A stretch of DNA of 64,000 nucleotides from the NCBI RefSeq assembly GCF_040436345.1, contig NC_133230.1, forward strand, positions 8,639,297 to 8,703,296, read 5' to 3'. Positions within the stretch are counted from its first letter, which is position 1. The number at the start of each line of letters is the position of its first letter. Below, piece by piece: positions 21,600-34,299 of this stretch. Below the pieces are notes generated by a model. It was not told where the DNA came from and made no database searches. It saw only the letters and a program-made list of their open reading frames with translations. A program made the translations under genes and the position numbers. Origin of the DNA: Pagrus major. Taxonomy: Eukaryota; Chordata; Actinopteri; Spariformes; Sparidae.

Positions 21600-22082
21600 T
21601 GGTGGCCCAGAAAGCACAAGACAACAAGTGTGTGTGTATGTGTGCAACTGCGGGAGGCAACAGAAAAATGCGGACTGAGCTGTCCGTATGCATGTGTCTA
21701 TTTTTGTGACTGTGCCTGTGTGTATGCTCGTATCTTTGCACTAGTGTGTGTGTGTGACAGCGGCTGTCCAGGGGAAGCTGCTGACATTCTTTTCAAAACT
21801 GATTTACCACTGCAGAACAGCACAAAGACCTTTTGTCCGCAGCTCCACTTTTATCTTACTCACTTTGTCACTATCGCTCTACCTGCTGCCATCTCACCCC
21901 GGCTCCTTACGCATGGAGGAGAAGGATTTGGAGCTTTATATCCTGATTTTTCCTGCAGCTTCTCAGTTTCTCCAATGAGAGATTTGAGCTCTAAATGGTC
22001 ACAGGGATCACTTTACTTTCAGTCCAATCAATATCAGGGATAGTTTTTCTTTAAATAATGAAATATTGATCCATTTTAAGCA

Positions 22083-22505
22083 TTAACCCTCAAAGACCCA
22101 GTCAGCCACTCTTGTTTGTTCATGTTCGATGGATAATATATTTCTTGAAAAATGTCAGTTTTGCTTCAATGCAATGTTTTGCTTCATTATCCGATGTGAC
22201 ACTCACACAGGATAATGTTGTGTGAAACATTGCATAAGGAAGTCTGTAAGGTCCAAGTACATCTTTTTAAATCATAAAAATGAATAAACTTCTTGAGTTC
22301 ACGGTAAAAGAAAAATAGAGAAAAACACCAATTTTTGACTGTCGTTTTTTAATACTGGTAAATTCACCCATTCTCAGACAAAGCCAATGTAAAACTGGGA
22401 CTTAAAATGAGCCAGGCTGAAACTTAAGGTTCTCCTGAATCAAATGATGCGTGAACACAGGACAGTCAGGCACCCCAAAAATTGCTCTAGGTCTTTGTGG
22501 TTTAA
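22083..22505. mobile_element. Possible piggyBac-like non-autonomous element (TTAA flanks)
   Basis: The left end is TTAACCCTCAAAGACC and the right end is GGTCTTTGTGGTTTAA, inverted with about 13 of 16 matches. TTAA at both ends with CCC inside resembles piggyBac target sites and termini. The right end is degenerate. The interior is AT-rich without coding sequence. Confidence 0.5.
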
Positions 22506-23139
22506 CTGATTGTTATATCCAAAGCCCTCTAGTCAGGATCTACATGGATTGACTATGTTGACAATGGATTCCGGCACTGAAAGAGTTATTCTCTATCAGG
22601 GTTCACGGCTGAAATGGTCGAAGAATCCCTGTTTAACAGCCCTTTTGGAGGGCTTCTCCAATTATGAAAGGAAACGAAAGTGATGGTTTCTTATTCCCAT
22701 GGTGTAACGGTTGTTAAAGTTTTCAGCCCTGCACCCACAGTACATTACATTTAGTCTCAGATGGGCTTATTAAACCATGTTAGAAATCCTGTCATTTGCC
22801 GGCCCACCAGACAGAGACCTTGTAGCCAGTTTCTTTGGATCCCAAATGATAACCAGCCTTAACGTGCCAGTCAGTCGTCTCCTGACACAGCTAGAGGCTG
22901 ACGCTGACATTTCTAGGAGGGTGGATTCACTGAATCAGGAGCTGTACTTTCAAAGCTTGTTTCTACCTAGGGGTCCAAGAGTCCAAGTTCCTTCTTTAAA
23001 ATCTACATTTCATCAGTTTTTTTATGGCCAAAAAGGCAACAATAAAATCGTGACTGACTACCTGCCAAATTGGCTGGTAATGTAACACAACATCCTCGAC
23101 GGTACAATTTTGCTGCAGGAGAGAATCATTTCCCTCCAA

Positions 23140-23680
23140 GGATATAGTCGTGTTGTCGTGAGGATATATGCTAGCTCGCCCACTCTTTAACCTGCAGGCT
23201 ATAGAGGGTGATAAATGTCTAACCAGGCTACAATTACACTGTTTCAGTCCAGCTGGGAGCCTGACATTTTTATAGGGTAGCCCTCACCTCTCAAGGCAAC
23301 TGCTGCTTTACAGGAGCTTGATTTTCAACCACACTGATTCTTTATACAGTTCTGACATGGACTGTTTTTATTCAGAGAGAAGATTGGCTATTTCTATGTA
23401 GTCTATGTATGCATCCCATACATCGGTTCTTTAAGATATTGCACTGAAAACCACAACACCACAAATGTCAACCCACTGGTGGCACTAGAGGAAAAGTCAT
23501 CGGGTAATCAGTGTCAGCACGATTCATCTTCCAGAGCCAGTGAATATCTGTACAAAATTCCATGGCAACCCATCAAAAAATAAAGATATTTCTGTCTGGC
23601 CAAAGTTGTTGCCCTACCAACAGACCGACATTGCATCACCAGAGCCACATGGCTGAAAACTCATGAAAACATTCCATCGT
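23140..23680 (+). repeat. Dispersed teleost repeat
   Basis: Successive motifs CACTGGTGGCACTAGAGGAA, AGTGAATATCTGTACAAAAT, TTCCATGGCAACCCATC and TCTGTCTGGCCAAAGTTGTT, then a CCGACATTGCATC ending, follow the layout of an abundant teleost repeat. Borders are approximate. Confidence 0.5.
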
Positions 23681-25563
23681 CGAGTTGAAAAAAAAAAAAA
23701 ACGGATTGGCTGACTGTCTGTAAATAATGCTGTTTCTAAAAATTCCTCAAAAGTTGACTTGGCAAAGAATCAAGGCTTTCATGTGACAGCTTAAAGACAC
23801 ACTCTACCAAGCAGAGAAAGGATGTAAGTCTTTCCATCCCTTTTCTTTCTGCTTCTCCAATTATACTTGATGTGTCTGCCTGGCTGTCTCCTCATACCTT
23901 CCTCTGAGAGTTAAGATGGTAAAGATAGAGGGATGGAACAATGCACTCCTCCTGTACCTCTTTTACCCCACATGTGTGGGTGCAGGCATATGAATATGAA
24001 TACACAGAACACACTCACTAAAGCCCAGATCCAGAGATTTATGCATCAAGACAAACATCTACATCTACAAATAGACACACAATCACATAAAAATTCACAT
24101 ACACAGATGCCCTCTTGCTGTTTATCTACATGTAGGGGCAGGAGAGGGGGCACAGTGCAGTGTATTTGAGCATGAGTGGGCTGATGTGGTTGTGGCCTTA
24201 CATGCATGAGTAAGACTTTACAGTATATGACTTCAATACCCTACAGGCCTAGCAATGGGTAGTAACACACTGACACAGTTATCAGACCAGACTAATTGGG
24301 TCTGGGACTACGTGTGTGTACATGCGTGCAGGAGAACCTCAGTATATGTATGTCTTGATGTATGTGTGACCTTTTTAATGCAGCTGTGTCGAACCCTATA
24401 CGCAATCCTCTGTCTGTTCCCCTTCGCTGCCCTCTCACCTCCACAGCCTCTCAAATGTGGATCCAAGAAATGAAGTAAGCGCATGTTCAGCTTGCGTTTG
24501 TTCTTTTTCCCTCCATGCATCTGTAAGGATGACTGCATATGTCACATCAACAACTAGGTCCCCCTGCGCCGTCTTACCTCCGCTCAAATTCAAAAATATC
24601 TCTCCTGCCAGGAAAAATCTGTCAGATGTGTCAGAGTTTTCTATGGAAGCTCTTGGCAGAGGATAACGCACCCTTGCAACCGTCTGACCCAGTTTTAGTC
24701 CTCACGTCGCCGCGGTTAGGATGCTGAGGGATATTTTGCATTATACACAAAAAAAAGTCTGCGAGGACGCACATGCATATGTACACTGTAGCTCGTGTAA
24801 GTGTTTCACCAGCGCAAATAATCCAATATGAAATTAAAAAAAGACAGTCCCATCACTAATCCAGTCTAAATCAGTCGGTCTGGGAGCATCAATTTAATGA
24901 GTAAATTAGAGCGCTGCGGCACCATGCTCATCTGTACTCAAGCCTGTGATCCGTCCTATTTCATATCGGCTGCGAGCAGGGGAGCAGAGACAAAGACTGC
25001 ATCTAAATGTAGCTGACTGGGTCTACTTAGGGTGTCTGAACGTGTCTTGGTGTTTTCCAACCCAGAATTTACTCTACATTTTGTGTAGCGATGATCAGAT
25101 CTGAATAAGAAAATGTATTGATTGATGAACATGATACAGCCGGAGTGTAAACAGAGGCGACGAAGGAACAAAAACACAGACAGCAGCAGGAGGGAAGGCA
25201 GGAATAAAGGCATGGAAGGGAAGTAGGACAGACAGGAAAGAAAGGATTAGAGATGACAGAATACACAGAAGAAACAAATGAAGGAATGAATAAATAAACA
25301 AATACAGTGGGGCGCAAGGAGGGATAAAGGGAAGGAAGAGTAGAAAAATGAGGAGGGACAACAAAAGGAGTCCAGGGTTAAGAGAAACAGGGAGGCATAG
25401 AAGAGGAAATTTAGGAAAATGGGAAGGAAGCGAGGAATGTTTTGCTTTAGGATGGAAGAAAATAGCAAAGGGAAGAGAAGTAAAGAAAGCAGTGGTGTAG
25501 TCAAGACTGCTGAAACCGAGACCAAGTCATGACCAAAACCAGAGTGTATCCAGACTGAGACAA

Positions 25564-25885
25564 GACCAAGACTTTGAGGGTTAGGGACCAAGTCATCACC
25601 AAGACCAGAGTGTATCGAGCTGGAGACAAGACCGAGACCTTGAAGGGTTGAGACCGAGACCAAGAATGGCATTGGTCTTGTATTGAGACCAAGAAAAGAC
25701 CAAGACTTTGAGGGTTTGGGACCAAATCATGACCAAGACCGGAATGTATCCAGACCAAGGCTTTGAAGGTTTCACACCAAGTCAAGACCAAGACCAGAGT
25801 GTATTGAGACCGAGGCAGGACCAAGACTTTGAGGGGTTGAGACCAAGGCCAGACCTAGACCAAGACAGAACAAGACAGAGTCAAG
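25564..25885 (+). repeat. Minisatellite with 55-68 bp units
   Basis: Units starting GACCAAGACTTTGAGG or a close variant begin at 25564, 25630, 25698, 25753 and 25819, spaced 66, 68, 55 and 66 bp. Each continues with GACCAAGTCATGACCAAGAC and CAGAGTGTATC variants. A stray copy of the GAGACCGAG word is near 26236. Units are degenerate, so the array is old. Confidence 0.75.
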
Positions 25886-26633
25886 ACCAAGCTCACACCA
25901 AGTGAGTCCCACAGTCCAGGATACACAATAAAGGTGGAACATGCGAACCAGAGGCACTCCTAACATTGATCTGACCCCCCACAGAAGACAAATGAAAATC
26001 AACTTAACCATCTTAATTCAACACTACTTTTCCATGTTTTAACATCCAACACAACCCATTTTTTGTGCAAGCATCAGGCTCTCTGAGCTACTTCTGTCTT
26101 TCAATAGAATTAAATACAGTATGTATCAAACAATTATTCAGTGCCTATCCCTGCAGTCGCGGCCTTGAAATAAATGAGACCAAGTACAAATGTGGTCGAT
26201 TCCGAGATGAGACAACACCTTTAAAAAGTGGTTTTGAGACCGAGTAAGTGAATGAAAAGGGAGAAAACGGGTGGATGAGAAGGAGCAAAGAAAGAGAGAC
26301 AAATGAACAAACACAAATGTATTGCTCGAGGAGGAATGACAGTAACGAAGGTGGGAAAGCTATAAATAGGATGAATTACGCAGAAGAGACACTGGGAAAG
26401 AGGAAAAGGGAGCAAAAACAGAGAAACGACCAATTGAATGGGGGGAGAAGTCAACTTTCAAGCGACTTTATGGTCGGAAGATGGAAATAAAAGAGCTGTC
26501 ACTCCACTGCGACTCCCAGTTGAGCCTTTGAATGGATCGCTGGCTTCACCAGGATACTCGCTGACCTGCATAACAGCCACCGATTAACACATTGTCACAT
26601 CTGATGCCAACTTGATCCGGCAACAAGGGAGGG

Positions 26634-26636
<3 letters not shown>

Positions 26637-26702
<66 letters not shown>
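26637..26702 (+). repeat. GT microsatellite
   Basis: An uninterrupted GT run of 66 bases in the plppr3-palm intergenic region. Confidence 0.97.
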
Positions 26703-26703
<1 letters not shown>

Positions 26704-29081
26704 ATAGTGATGGTGTGTGAGATAGACAGACAGATATTGAGAAGGAGCCAGGAAGAAAATAGGAATACAGCTCCAGTGGCATTAGCCAAAAAATTGTGTG
26801 TGTGTGTGGGTGGATGCAGTGACGGGACAGTGACAGTAGGTGTGTAACTAATGATGGCGCCTCATAATGAGGCCGACACATCCGTTCACACTCACACATT
26901 CCCATTACATGACCCCTCATTATTCCTCCTGTGGATTCTAAGGCAGCAGACTGGTGTGCATTAGCGTGCACATTCGAAAGGACGGCCAGATTAAGGGAAC
27001 GGCATTAAAAAACCTAGCCAGGCGCGGACCAAAAAACGCCCGTCTTTCATTATTCATGTCTGGTTTGGTGGCGGTGTTCTGCTGCCGTGGAGAGAAGCAC
27101 AAAGACAAGAGGGGGACGACAGAAACGACAGGCGAGTTAGACAGAGGCGAGGTAAAAAGGGTCAGAGAGAAACATTATCTTTTGATGTACTCCAGTGAAA
27201 CGGCTCATTACAAACCACAGCAACGGAAGAAAGTAGGCAAAATTCTCCCAACTCCCACACACACACTCCCACAAACACAGGCACGACAGCGAACAACAGA
27301 GGAGAGAGTACAAAACAATCTACAGAGGCAGAGCTGACATTTTAAAAACATACAGAGGGAGACAGAGACTGAGGCAGGTGTAGACAGAGAAGGGAGACGA
27401 AAGAGAAGCGAAACATTTTGGCATTTTTCTGGCCCAGAAAATCCAGGATGGAGGAAACTCTCTGTACTCCTTTCCCCGAGGCCTCGATCTGCCTTTCAGC
27501 TCCCTCCTTCAATACTTTACTCTCTCTCGCTCTCTCCACTCTCCCTTATCCATTCACTCTCTCAACACAACCCCCATCCTCCCCTCCTGTGGATTTACAC
27601 CCGCCTCCACCAAATTTCCACTCGGTTATTTTCATTTTGGGGAGTACATTTTTATTCCGGCGATGTTTATTCATGACCGAGGTTCTGAGAGAGAGATAAG
27701 AAGCCAAGTGCTGAGCTGGCCCCCGAGGGCTGCGAGGGCTCCAAGTCAGTCTCTACACGCACACATCACACAACACACATGCGCATAAACACATAAAAAG
27801 ACTGGGAACACACAAGTGCATGTTTGCATACACCCTCCCACAAACACGCACCGTTTTTCGTTTCTCGTCACGTACAAACGGAGGCGTTTTGTCCGTGAAA
27901 ACACACGTTATCAGATTGAGACTGAGCCGACTGCCTCCCTTTGCTGTTTGTCAAGGAGAAAATCTTCTTCTTCTTTTTTTGGGGGGGGAAGATGTCAGTA
28001 CCAAAACATGTCTGACCCTCATCTGTCAGCAGTGTTTATCATGATGTCATGACAGCTACACACACACCACCACGAGGGAGGCTGTGTTTCTTTTCTAAAA
28101 CAAAAAACTCCCCCTCCTTCTGTTTGTGCCTGCATTTATACGTCCTTGGTTGTTGTGAGTTTGCATGTGTGTGCGTAGACAGATTTGCAAAATGGCCAGG
28201 GGGAGAGAGAGGCATGAAAGACGTGATGCACAGAAAGTGAGCGACAGACGCAGAGAGAATGAGGTGTTTGTCTCTCCGACTGGGTTCAAATCCTCCCGAA
28301 TCTCCCTCACCAGCTCCCAAATCTGCTCAGCCACTTTCCTGTTTCTACACCTTTCTGTAGAGTCCCCCTGACGATACACACCAATCTGATCCCAGTCTGT
28401 GTATCTCCTCTCCACCCTTCCAAATTATGAGAAAACGCCAGGGACTGAGTCTCAGCTTGTGTACTGCTGCCTCATAGTTTGATCGCAATGGTGAAAGTCC
28501 CTGAAATAATCATCTATAATCACACCTGCGAGTTTTAGTGTTGGTATTTTTGAACTGGCTGGTTGAAAAGATATCTGAACTGAGTCAAATTTAACTAAAG
28601 ATTGCTTTTCTTTAAAAACAGTTGGAGCTGAAATCCCATTTCCTCCCATCAGCTTCCTAATATGAGAGACGGGGTCCTGGATGAACATACAAAATGTTCT
28701 GTCAGAAAGTGGACTGCTTCTGTCATTATACTGAAATATACGCCTCTTCTTGCTCAGCTGGGAAAAGGTAGCCTACGTGTGTGCACCGACCGGAGCTGAG
28801 CAGGATCGAATGACGCTAAATCTGAAAATGTGATGACACACATCTGATCAGACCACACTTACGCGGTCCCTAATGAAGCATATTAGCTTGGATTTCACAG
28901 TCATCACTGAGTCACAGGGATGAGAGTGCAGGAGACTTCATCCACCACGTGTAATACATATTTCATTTGATGACAGAGAGCTATATAATAAAAAATGGCC
29001 TTAATGAAGTATATAATCTACCAGTGACACATGGATGAGTTCAATTTATTAAAACGTAATACAGTGAGGTTAACAGACATG

Positions 29082-29568
29082 TAGGGGAGACCAGGGATGG
29101 TTGTAACAGCGCCAATGACCTGGGAGTCATGTGATTAACTTCATGTATGACCACTTCCTTCCCGGCCTTGCATGTAAAATGTCATAGCTGTATGCAGATT
29201 TTACAGTAAAAACACTGATTTTAGGTGAGAAAGTAACTTTCTGGACCAATTCTTTATCTTGATTTGAACAAACGTGACACTGAGCAGATGATGTAAGAGA
29301 TCACAAAACCTCAGAGAACAAAGGATCAAGACTGCCGCCCTGTGTGGGCTATTACATCATGCAGTCTTCAGTGTGCAAGCAAGAGCATGTCCTGACTGGT
29401 TACTGAGACAGATGGCCAGATCCATATTTTGTGGTGTGGTCTCTCTTCACTCTTACTGTTACGGGCAGATGTAACAATGGAGCTTTTGGAAATTTTGAGA
29501 GCTCTATCGCAAGAATTCAGCGAGTTAGAGGAGACAAAAAGTGTTACAACCGTCCCCGGTGTCCCCTA
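29082..29568. mobile_element. 487-bp TIR element with likely TA target duplication
   Basis: The terminal inverted repeats are 27 bp: left 29082-29108 begins TAGGGGAGACCAGGGATGG, right 29542-29568 ends CCCCGGTGTCCCCTA. They differ at about four positions and share the inner part TTGTAACA. Ends of TA followed by GGGG suggest insertion at TA, as in Tc1/mariner-like families. Only short open frames lie inside, so it would be non-autonomous. Confidence 0.75.
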
Positions 29569-30224
29569 TTTCATGATGGATGATTTTGTGTGCCTCTGTA
29601 CATCTATTTGTATTTAACATGTTTACTTATTCTATTTTAATTTTGTACATGTAAGAAAAAAAAATCTATTCCCCAGTCTAACCCATCACAGGTGAACTGA
29701 CAGATACAGAAGATTTCCAGACAGGTAACCTGGACTGAGAGAGCAACATATCTGGAACATGAGCGCCATCTGCTGGATTCCTGCTGCAGGTGCAACATAT
29801 TATTGACCCGAGGATGCAGATGTGAGAGAATAATTTGGGTCAGATAATAATAGTCGACTCTAGCGTGGAACCAAAAATAAAAAAAAAAACATGCATCATT
29901 GTGTTTCACTCAGTGTTTTTATTTATTTTTATTTTTTTTATGCGTTAAAGCTTCCGGCTCAGAATAACCGCTCCGGGTTGTGAAGCCTTTTTCAGAGCCT
30001 GGGGTTATTTATGTAACAGAATGACTCGTGAGAAACTTAACATTGCGCCTTTCCCGCCACTAGATGGAGAAGTGGGACAGAACAGGCTGGAATAATGGCC
30101 CTATTCTCCTCTCCATTTGATCCCAATTTGAGGCTGCACGTACGCCGGTCCTCTCTGCAGCCCTGTGGCAGACAGCCTGGTTCCTTGGACGTCATATGAT
30201 AAGGCTGGAGGAGAGCCAGCAGGG

Positions 30225-30743
30225 CCCCCGTTTGGAGAGGAGGACTCATATCTCCGTCAACGCGCGGCAGCCAGGGCCCCCTTTATCTCCACAAGGCAGG
30301 GGAGGCGTATCCTTTCCCCCTCTCTCTCGCTCTCTCTCCTCTCCCACTCCCCTCCACATACCAGTCTCTCTCACACACACACTAACTACACTACAACCTG
30401 CTTCAGACGACGCCCCAGCGCCCAGGAGATCTCCACCGAGGGGGGCAGTGCCAAGTGCGTCGTGCGTCTTTGTCGCCCGGGAGGAAAAACACCATCGCTC
30501 TCTCAGTATTATTATTATTAATATTGTCAGGCTGCGCGCTCCGGCTGCCCACGGCATCACCTCAGCAGTAACAGGAGGGGTGCCAGCCAAAGGAGGAGGA
30601 AGAGGAGGAGGAGGAGGAGGCGGAGGAGAGGAGGAAGGGAGGTGTTAGAGTATCCCGAATTTTGACGCTCAGAGATAAACAAGGAGACACCCTGTTCGGA
30701 AGACGTCTGTCTGTGGCGGGAAGCGACAGGGATCTGCAACTGA
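30225..30743 (+). other. palm: palm non-coding exon 1 (5' UTR), 5' border uncertain
   Basis: A GC- and CpG-rich block ends in a strong donor, CTGA|GTAAGT, at 30743/30744. It would splice to the acceptor at 45899, placing one base (G) before the palm ATG. The block contains CT-rich and AGG-rich tracts and an ATT repeat (about 30508-30523). No ATG in it reads in frame into exon 2 without a stop. The assignment is from position, composition and the donor. The promoter probably lies at or just before 30225. Confidence 0.5.
30591..30643 (+). repeat. AGG-rich purine tract in the probable palm 5' UTR
   Basis: About 53 bases consist almost only of A and G, with many GG runs (AGGAGG repeats and one CGG). 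In RNA this could form G-quadruplexes and affect translation. That role is inferred. Confidence 0.7.
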
Positions 30744-31634
30744 GTAAGTCGTGATTTTTATTTTTTTTAAAGCACAGTGTGCGCTGCGGCTCGCGTCCGT
30801 GTTTTCCTGACCTGCTTTTGGCGATCTGTCCAGCGGTTGGGGCTGTGCAGCGGCGCAATATTTAAGCTTCCAGCCCGGCAGCATCCTTTGGAGGGGATGA
30901 CAGAGGGATGGAGACAAGGGGGACATTAAAAAACATGAGGGAAAATATTGGCTGTGCTGGTGAGATCTCTTCCTGTAAACACGGTGGTTGCGTTAATGTG
31001 AGGTTACAAACGAGGCGCAGCATCCTTCAAGGCGCGCACATGCAAATCCCTCAATAACACCTCACGTTAAAGTCAAGCGCTGGTTTTATTATTATGTCAT
31101 GTCAACATCCCTGTTTCAAAGCCCAGAGGCCTGTTTCACTGTACTGCACTCTCAAGCCACGATGCCCCCGACAGGTGTAACAGGACGACGTGTTTACGCT
31201 CTGATCCATCATCATGTAACATCGATCTGTGTTGCCAGAGAGAGTCTTTTCAGGATGTCTCCTTTATTTTTGCGCCTCGACGGTGAATTTCCAGTGGCGC
31301 CAGCCGTGCGTGGCCGTCACCGCATGGGTGAGAGATGCTGACTGGCTACAGGCTGTGCGGGAGAGGAGAGGAGAGAGTAACAGGGCAATCTATGGTGTGT
31401 TGTGATGTGAGCAGTCTGCTGCTCCAACATGGCGCGCATGAGCTGAAAAAAAAAAAAACCATGGCCATTACATACTCCTGTCTGGAATTCACACTGTGCA
31501 GTGGACCAGGCACTTTGGGGTTAGGATAGCAGAGAATGAGACCAGTGCATCACCAAGCTGCCTGAGGTTTGAGCTCAGATTCAGCTCAGGTTGCCATGTC
31601 TGGCTCCTGTGTCAAAATATCACGTAGGCCCATT

Positions 31635-31656
31635 TGTGTGTGTGTGTGTGTGTGTG
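31635..31656 (+). repeat. GT microsatellite
   Basis: A 22-base TG run in palm intron 1. Confidence 0.95.
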
Positions 31657-32152
31657 CTGTCCTTTCCTGTCACTAGACAGAACAATATCAACTGGACCAA
31701 CTCCTGATTTTGCTGTTTTTTCTGATTGTGTTTGAACACAGCAGGTACAGGCACAACCAGACAAAGAGTGTTTTTGTTTGGTCTCGCTTTCATTGTTGTT
31801 TCTCTCACGGGTTTCTGGACGTGACTGTTGTGAGCAACATCTTTGTTGACAAGAAGTTCACGATGATAGCAGAGTCTATAAACAGAGCACACCCATTTCT
31901 AAGAGGATTCATGCGAGTCCTCGCAGCACGGACATGAGGTTGTTGACCCTTTGTTTTCTCCACGTTTGGAGCAGTGACACCTGTTTGATTCCTGGAAATG
32001 CTGGGAAAATAAGTGCAGGCTCTCCATGCATGATAGTTTCGTCAAAAGGTGGCAGACCATGTGTGAATATGAGTGTTGATGTTAAAATGAAAGGCCAAAG
32101 TGACTTCAGTCAAGGCCTTAGAGCAGGGAATGATGCATTTTTGGTGTAACGT

Positions 32153-32822
32153 TTAAAGGAACAGTTCAGTAGTGCCAATGAAAAGGTCGGATGAAGATTC
32201 GTAGTGCACAAAACATTTCTGTAGCTTCAAAGTTAAACAGCGTTGAAGCATCCTCTTAAACTACTGAAGTAGATGGGGTCTCGTTTAAAGCATCCAAATG
32301 TAACTTCCTGGAGAGAGATAGTTGATTGTTCGACTGTCAATCAACTATGTTTCTCTAGGAAGTTACATTTTGTTGCTTTAAAATTAAGAAAAAAATCCTC
32401 ACAACCCCCCCAAAAAACACATACAGCTTGTCTCGTAATCCAAGAATCCAGAAAACACAACACCCCAAATTTATTTGACTTGACGTTATTGACATCCAAG
32501 ACGCACGGTCAAGCTTGTGCACCCACTCCAGAGCTTAGCTTAGCGGCTATATTGAGGATTTAAGAACGTCTTTTCAAATCAATTTGGGATCTCTGGTTTT
32601 CTGGAGTCTTGGTTTAGGCCGGACCAGTTTTTTTTTGGTTGTTCTTATACATTTTACAACAAGGCCCCATCTGCTTCAGTTGTTTAGGAGAATGCTACAA
32701 CGCTGTTTTGCTGTGAAGCTCAAGAAATGTTTTGGAAACGACGAAACTTCACCCGACTTTCACCGAACATCGTGTCGAGAAAATGACTTAATTTTCATTT
32801 TTGGGTGAACTTATCCTTTAAA
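32153..32822. mobile_element. Palindromic (foldback) element, copy A, with nested hairpin
   Basis: The ends are TTAAAGGAACAGTTCA and GGTGAACTTATCCTTTAA. Inside, GTGCACAAAACATTTCTGTAG, AAACTACTGAAGTAGATGGG and CAAATCAATTTGGGATCTC match copy B at 55294. Copy A is more diverged and carries an extra 99-bp hairpin at 32284-32382. Confidence 0.75.
32284..32382. mobile_element. 99-bp hairpin MITE nested in the palindromic element
   Basis: Arms of 45 bases (32284-32328 and 32338-32382) are inverted repeats with about six mismatches around a 9-base loop. The outer ends are TTTAAAGCA and the inner ends ATAGTTGATTG/CAATCAACTAT. Copy B lacks it at the matching place, which supports an insertion. Confidence 0.75.
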
Positions 32823-34299
32823 TGCGTAGTGTTCAGGACTAGCAACATTTTGGCTCTTTGTTGCCATTTTCTGACTTGTGTCACAGCTATACAGACATTT
32901 CAGAAATCTAACAAAAATGTAAAAGACAGGACAATATTTATGATCAAGAGTATTCAGTAAAACAGGAAACAAGAAGATGACTGTTAAAATCACAGTTCTC
33001 TTGTTTCTTATGAATCACATCTACTTTGTTAGATTACATACGTGAGTCTTTGTTGTCCAACTTGGTGGAAATTTGCCCTTGTTAATTGCCAAAGACTCAA
33101 TAGCACAACATCCAGATCTCTTAATCATGAGAATATGGGCAGTGATTACACTAAAAGACTGAATTTGAGAGAAGATTGCAGGGTTGCAGTAGTACAAATA
33201 CAAAAAGGGCGGATGAATTACGATATCAGCACATCTCTGAACGCTGTTTGTTGTCTGTTCTGTCATTTTATTGTATGAGCGAGACATGTTAAGTCCACGT
33301 TAGGCCCCAGCCTGGCAGCGTGTGAGCTGAGGGTCTATATCCGGTCGACTGCTCTGTGTTGTGTCAGCGACTCGCAGTAGAGCTGACAGCACTTGTCTTT
33401 TCCACCCAATCATCATGTGGCATTATGACTCTGGACAGCCACATTTCTGTGTGTGTGTGTTTGTGAGGTTCTGCGTCCGTGTGTGTTTGCACATGTGCAG
33501 CCTTGTATGCATGTATGCATGCAAGGAGAAAAAAAAGACGGATGGTGTGTGTATGTGTGTGTGTTGATGGCTGTCTCCTGGCCTGGCAGCCTGGTCACTG
33601 GGATGGATCTGCTTTCACCAATTTAGATGGAATGGATGGGGAAATGGGCTGGTAGCAGGAAGGTCATTTGTCCTAATCTTGGACTTGTAATGAAAAATGA
33701 GGCAAAACATGAATGAGAGACACCCTTTAACATCACTAACTACAGCCAAAGTGCCCTTTAGTAAGCTCTGATGTGATGGTTGCCCCAAGAGATACCCTCA
33801 GTGAGCAGAACTGGTGATGTTGAGCCCCTCCTTGAAGCGAAAGACCGAAAATAGCAAAGTCACTAACTGCCCTGATAAACACATTTTAAAAAGGCAAAGA
33901 GACATCCAAGAGACATCAGTGTTGTTGCTGATAGCAATGCAAAAAAAAGTAGTCCACATGTCATTAAAGCAGCTATAGTCAATACTTTTAAATTAGCAGC
34001 TGATCACATCGCTACGCTTATGAGAAAGTTGTTGCTGGTAGTGACAAACCCACAAAGAATAAGCACCCTACTCTACAGTTCAGCTCAGCTCTTCAAACAA
34101 GTTTAGCTTCTTTTAGCCTATTGTTTTGGTTTTCCCAAAGCTGAATGCTACCTGCCCCATCACCAAATGAAAGACGGACACAGCTAGACAACCCACTCGC
34201 CAGAATAAATGTCGATAATGGACATTTCTGCAAACCAAGTATATGTTTAAACTTCACATTAATTATGTTGCAACTTTTCGTGTCTTTAGGTTCAATTAT

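Larger units (their letters stand above)
20816..30200. other. Intergenic region between plppr3 and palm
   Basis: No conserved coding sequence was recognised across 9.4 kb. It contains CT and GT microsatellites (21555, 26637), a probable TTAA-flanked element (22083-22505), a dispersed repeat (about 23140-23680), a minisatellite (25564-25885) and a TIR element (29082-29568). Stretches 24200-25480 and 26700-29050 look unique but show no gene. A MISP-like gene, which lies beside PALM in mammals, was not seen. Confidence 0.55.

Noticed and set aside
22777..23085. 102-codon open frame in the intergenic region
   Set aside because: The composition is plausible but I recognise no family, no flanking splice sites continue it, and it abuts a dispersed repeat.
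25564..25885. CRISPR-like repeat array
   Set aside because: This is a eukaryotic genome, units are degenerate, and spacing reflects a tandem minisatellite without unique spacers.
29429..29617. Short open frame inside the TIR element as a possible transposase remnant
   Set aside because: It is only 62 codons with no transposase motif, and it crosses the element's right border.
30196..30648. 150-codon open frame in the palm first exon as an alternative coding start
   Set aside because: It ends in a stop before the donor at 30743, and its sequence is GC-rich low complexity.
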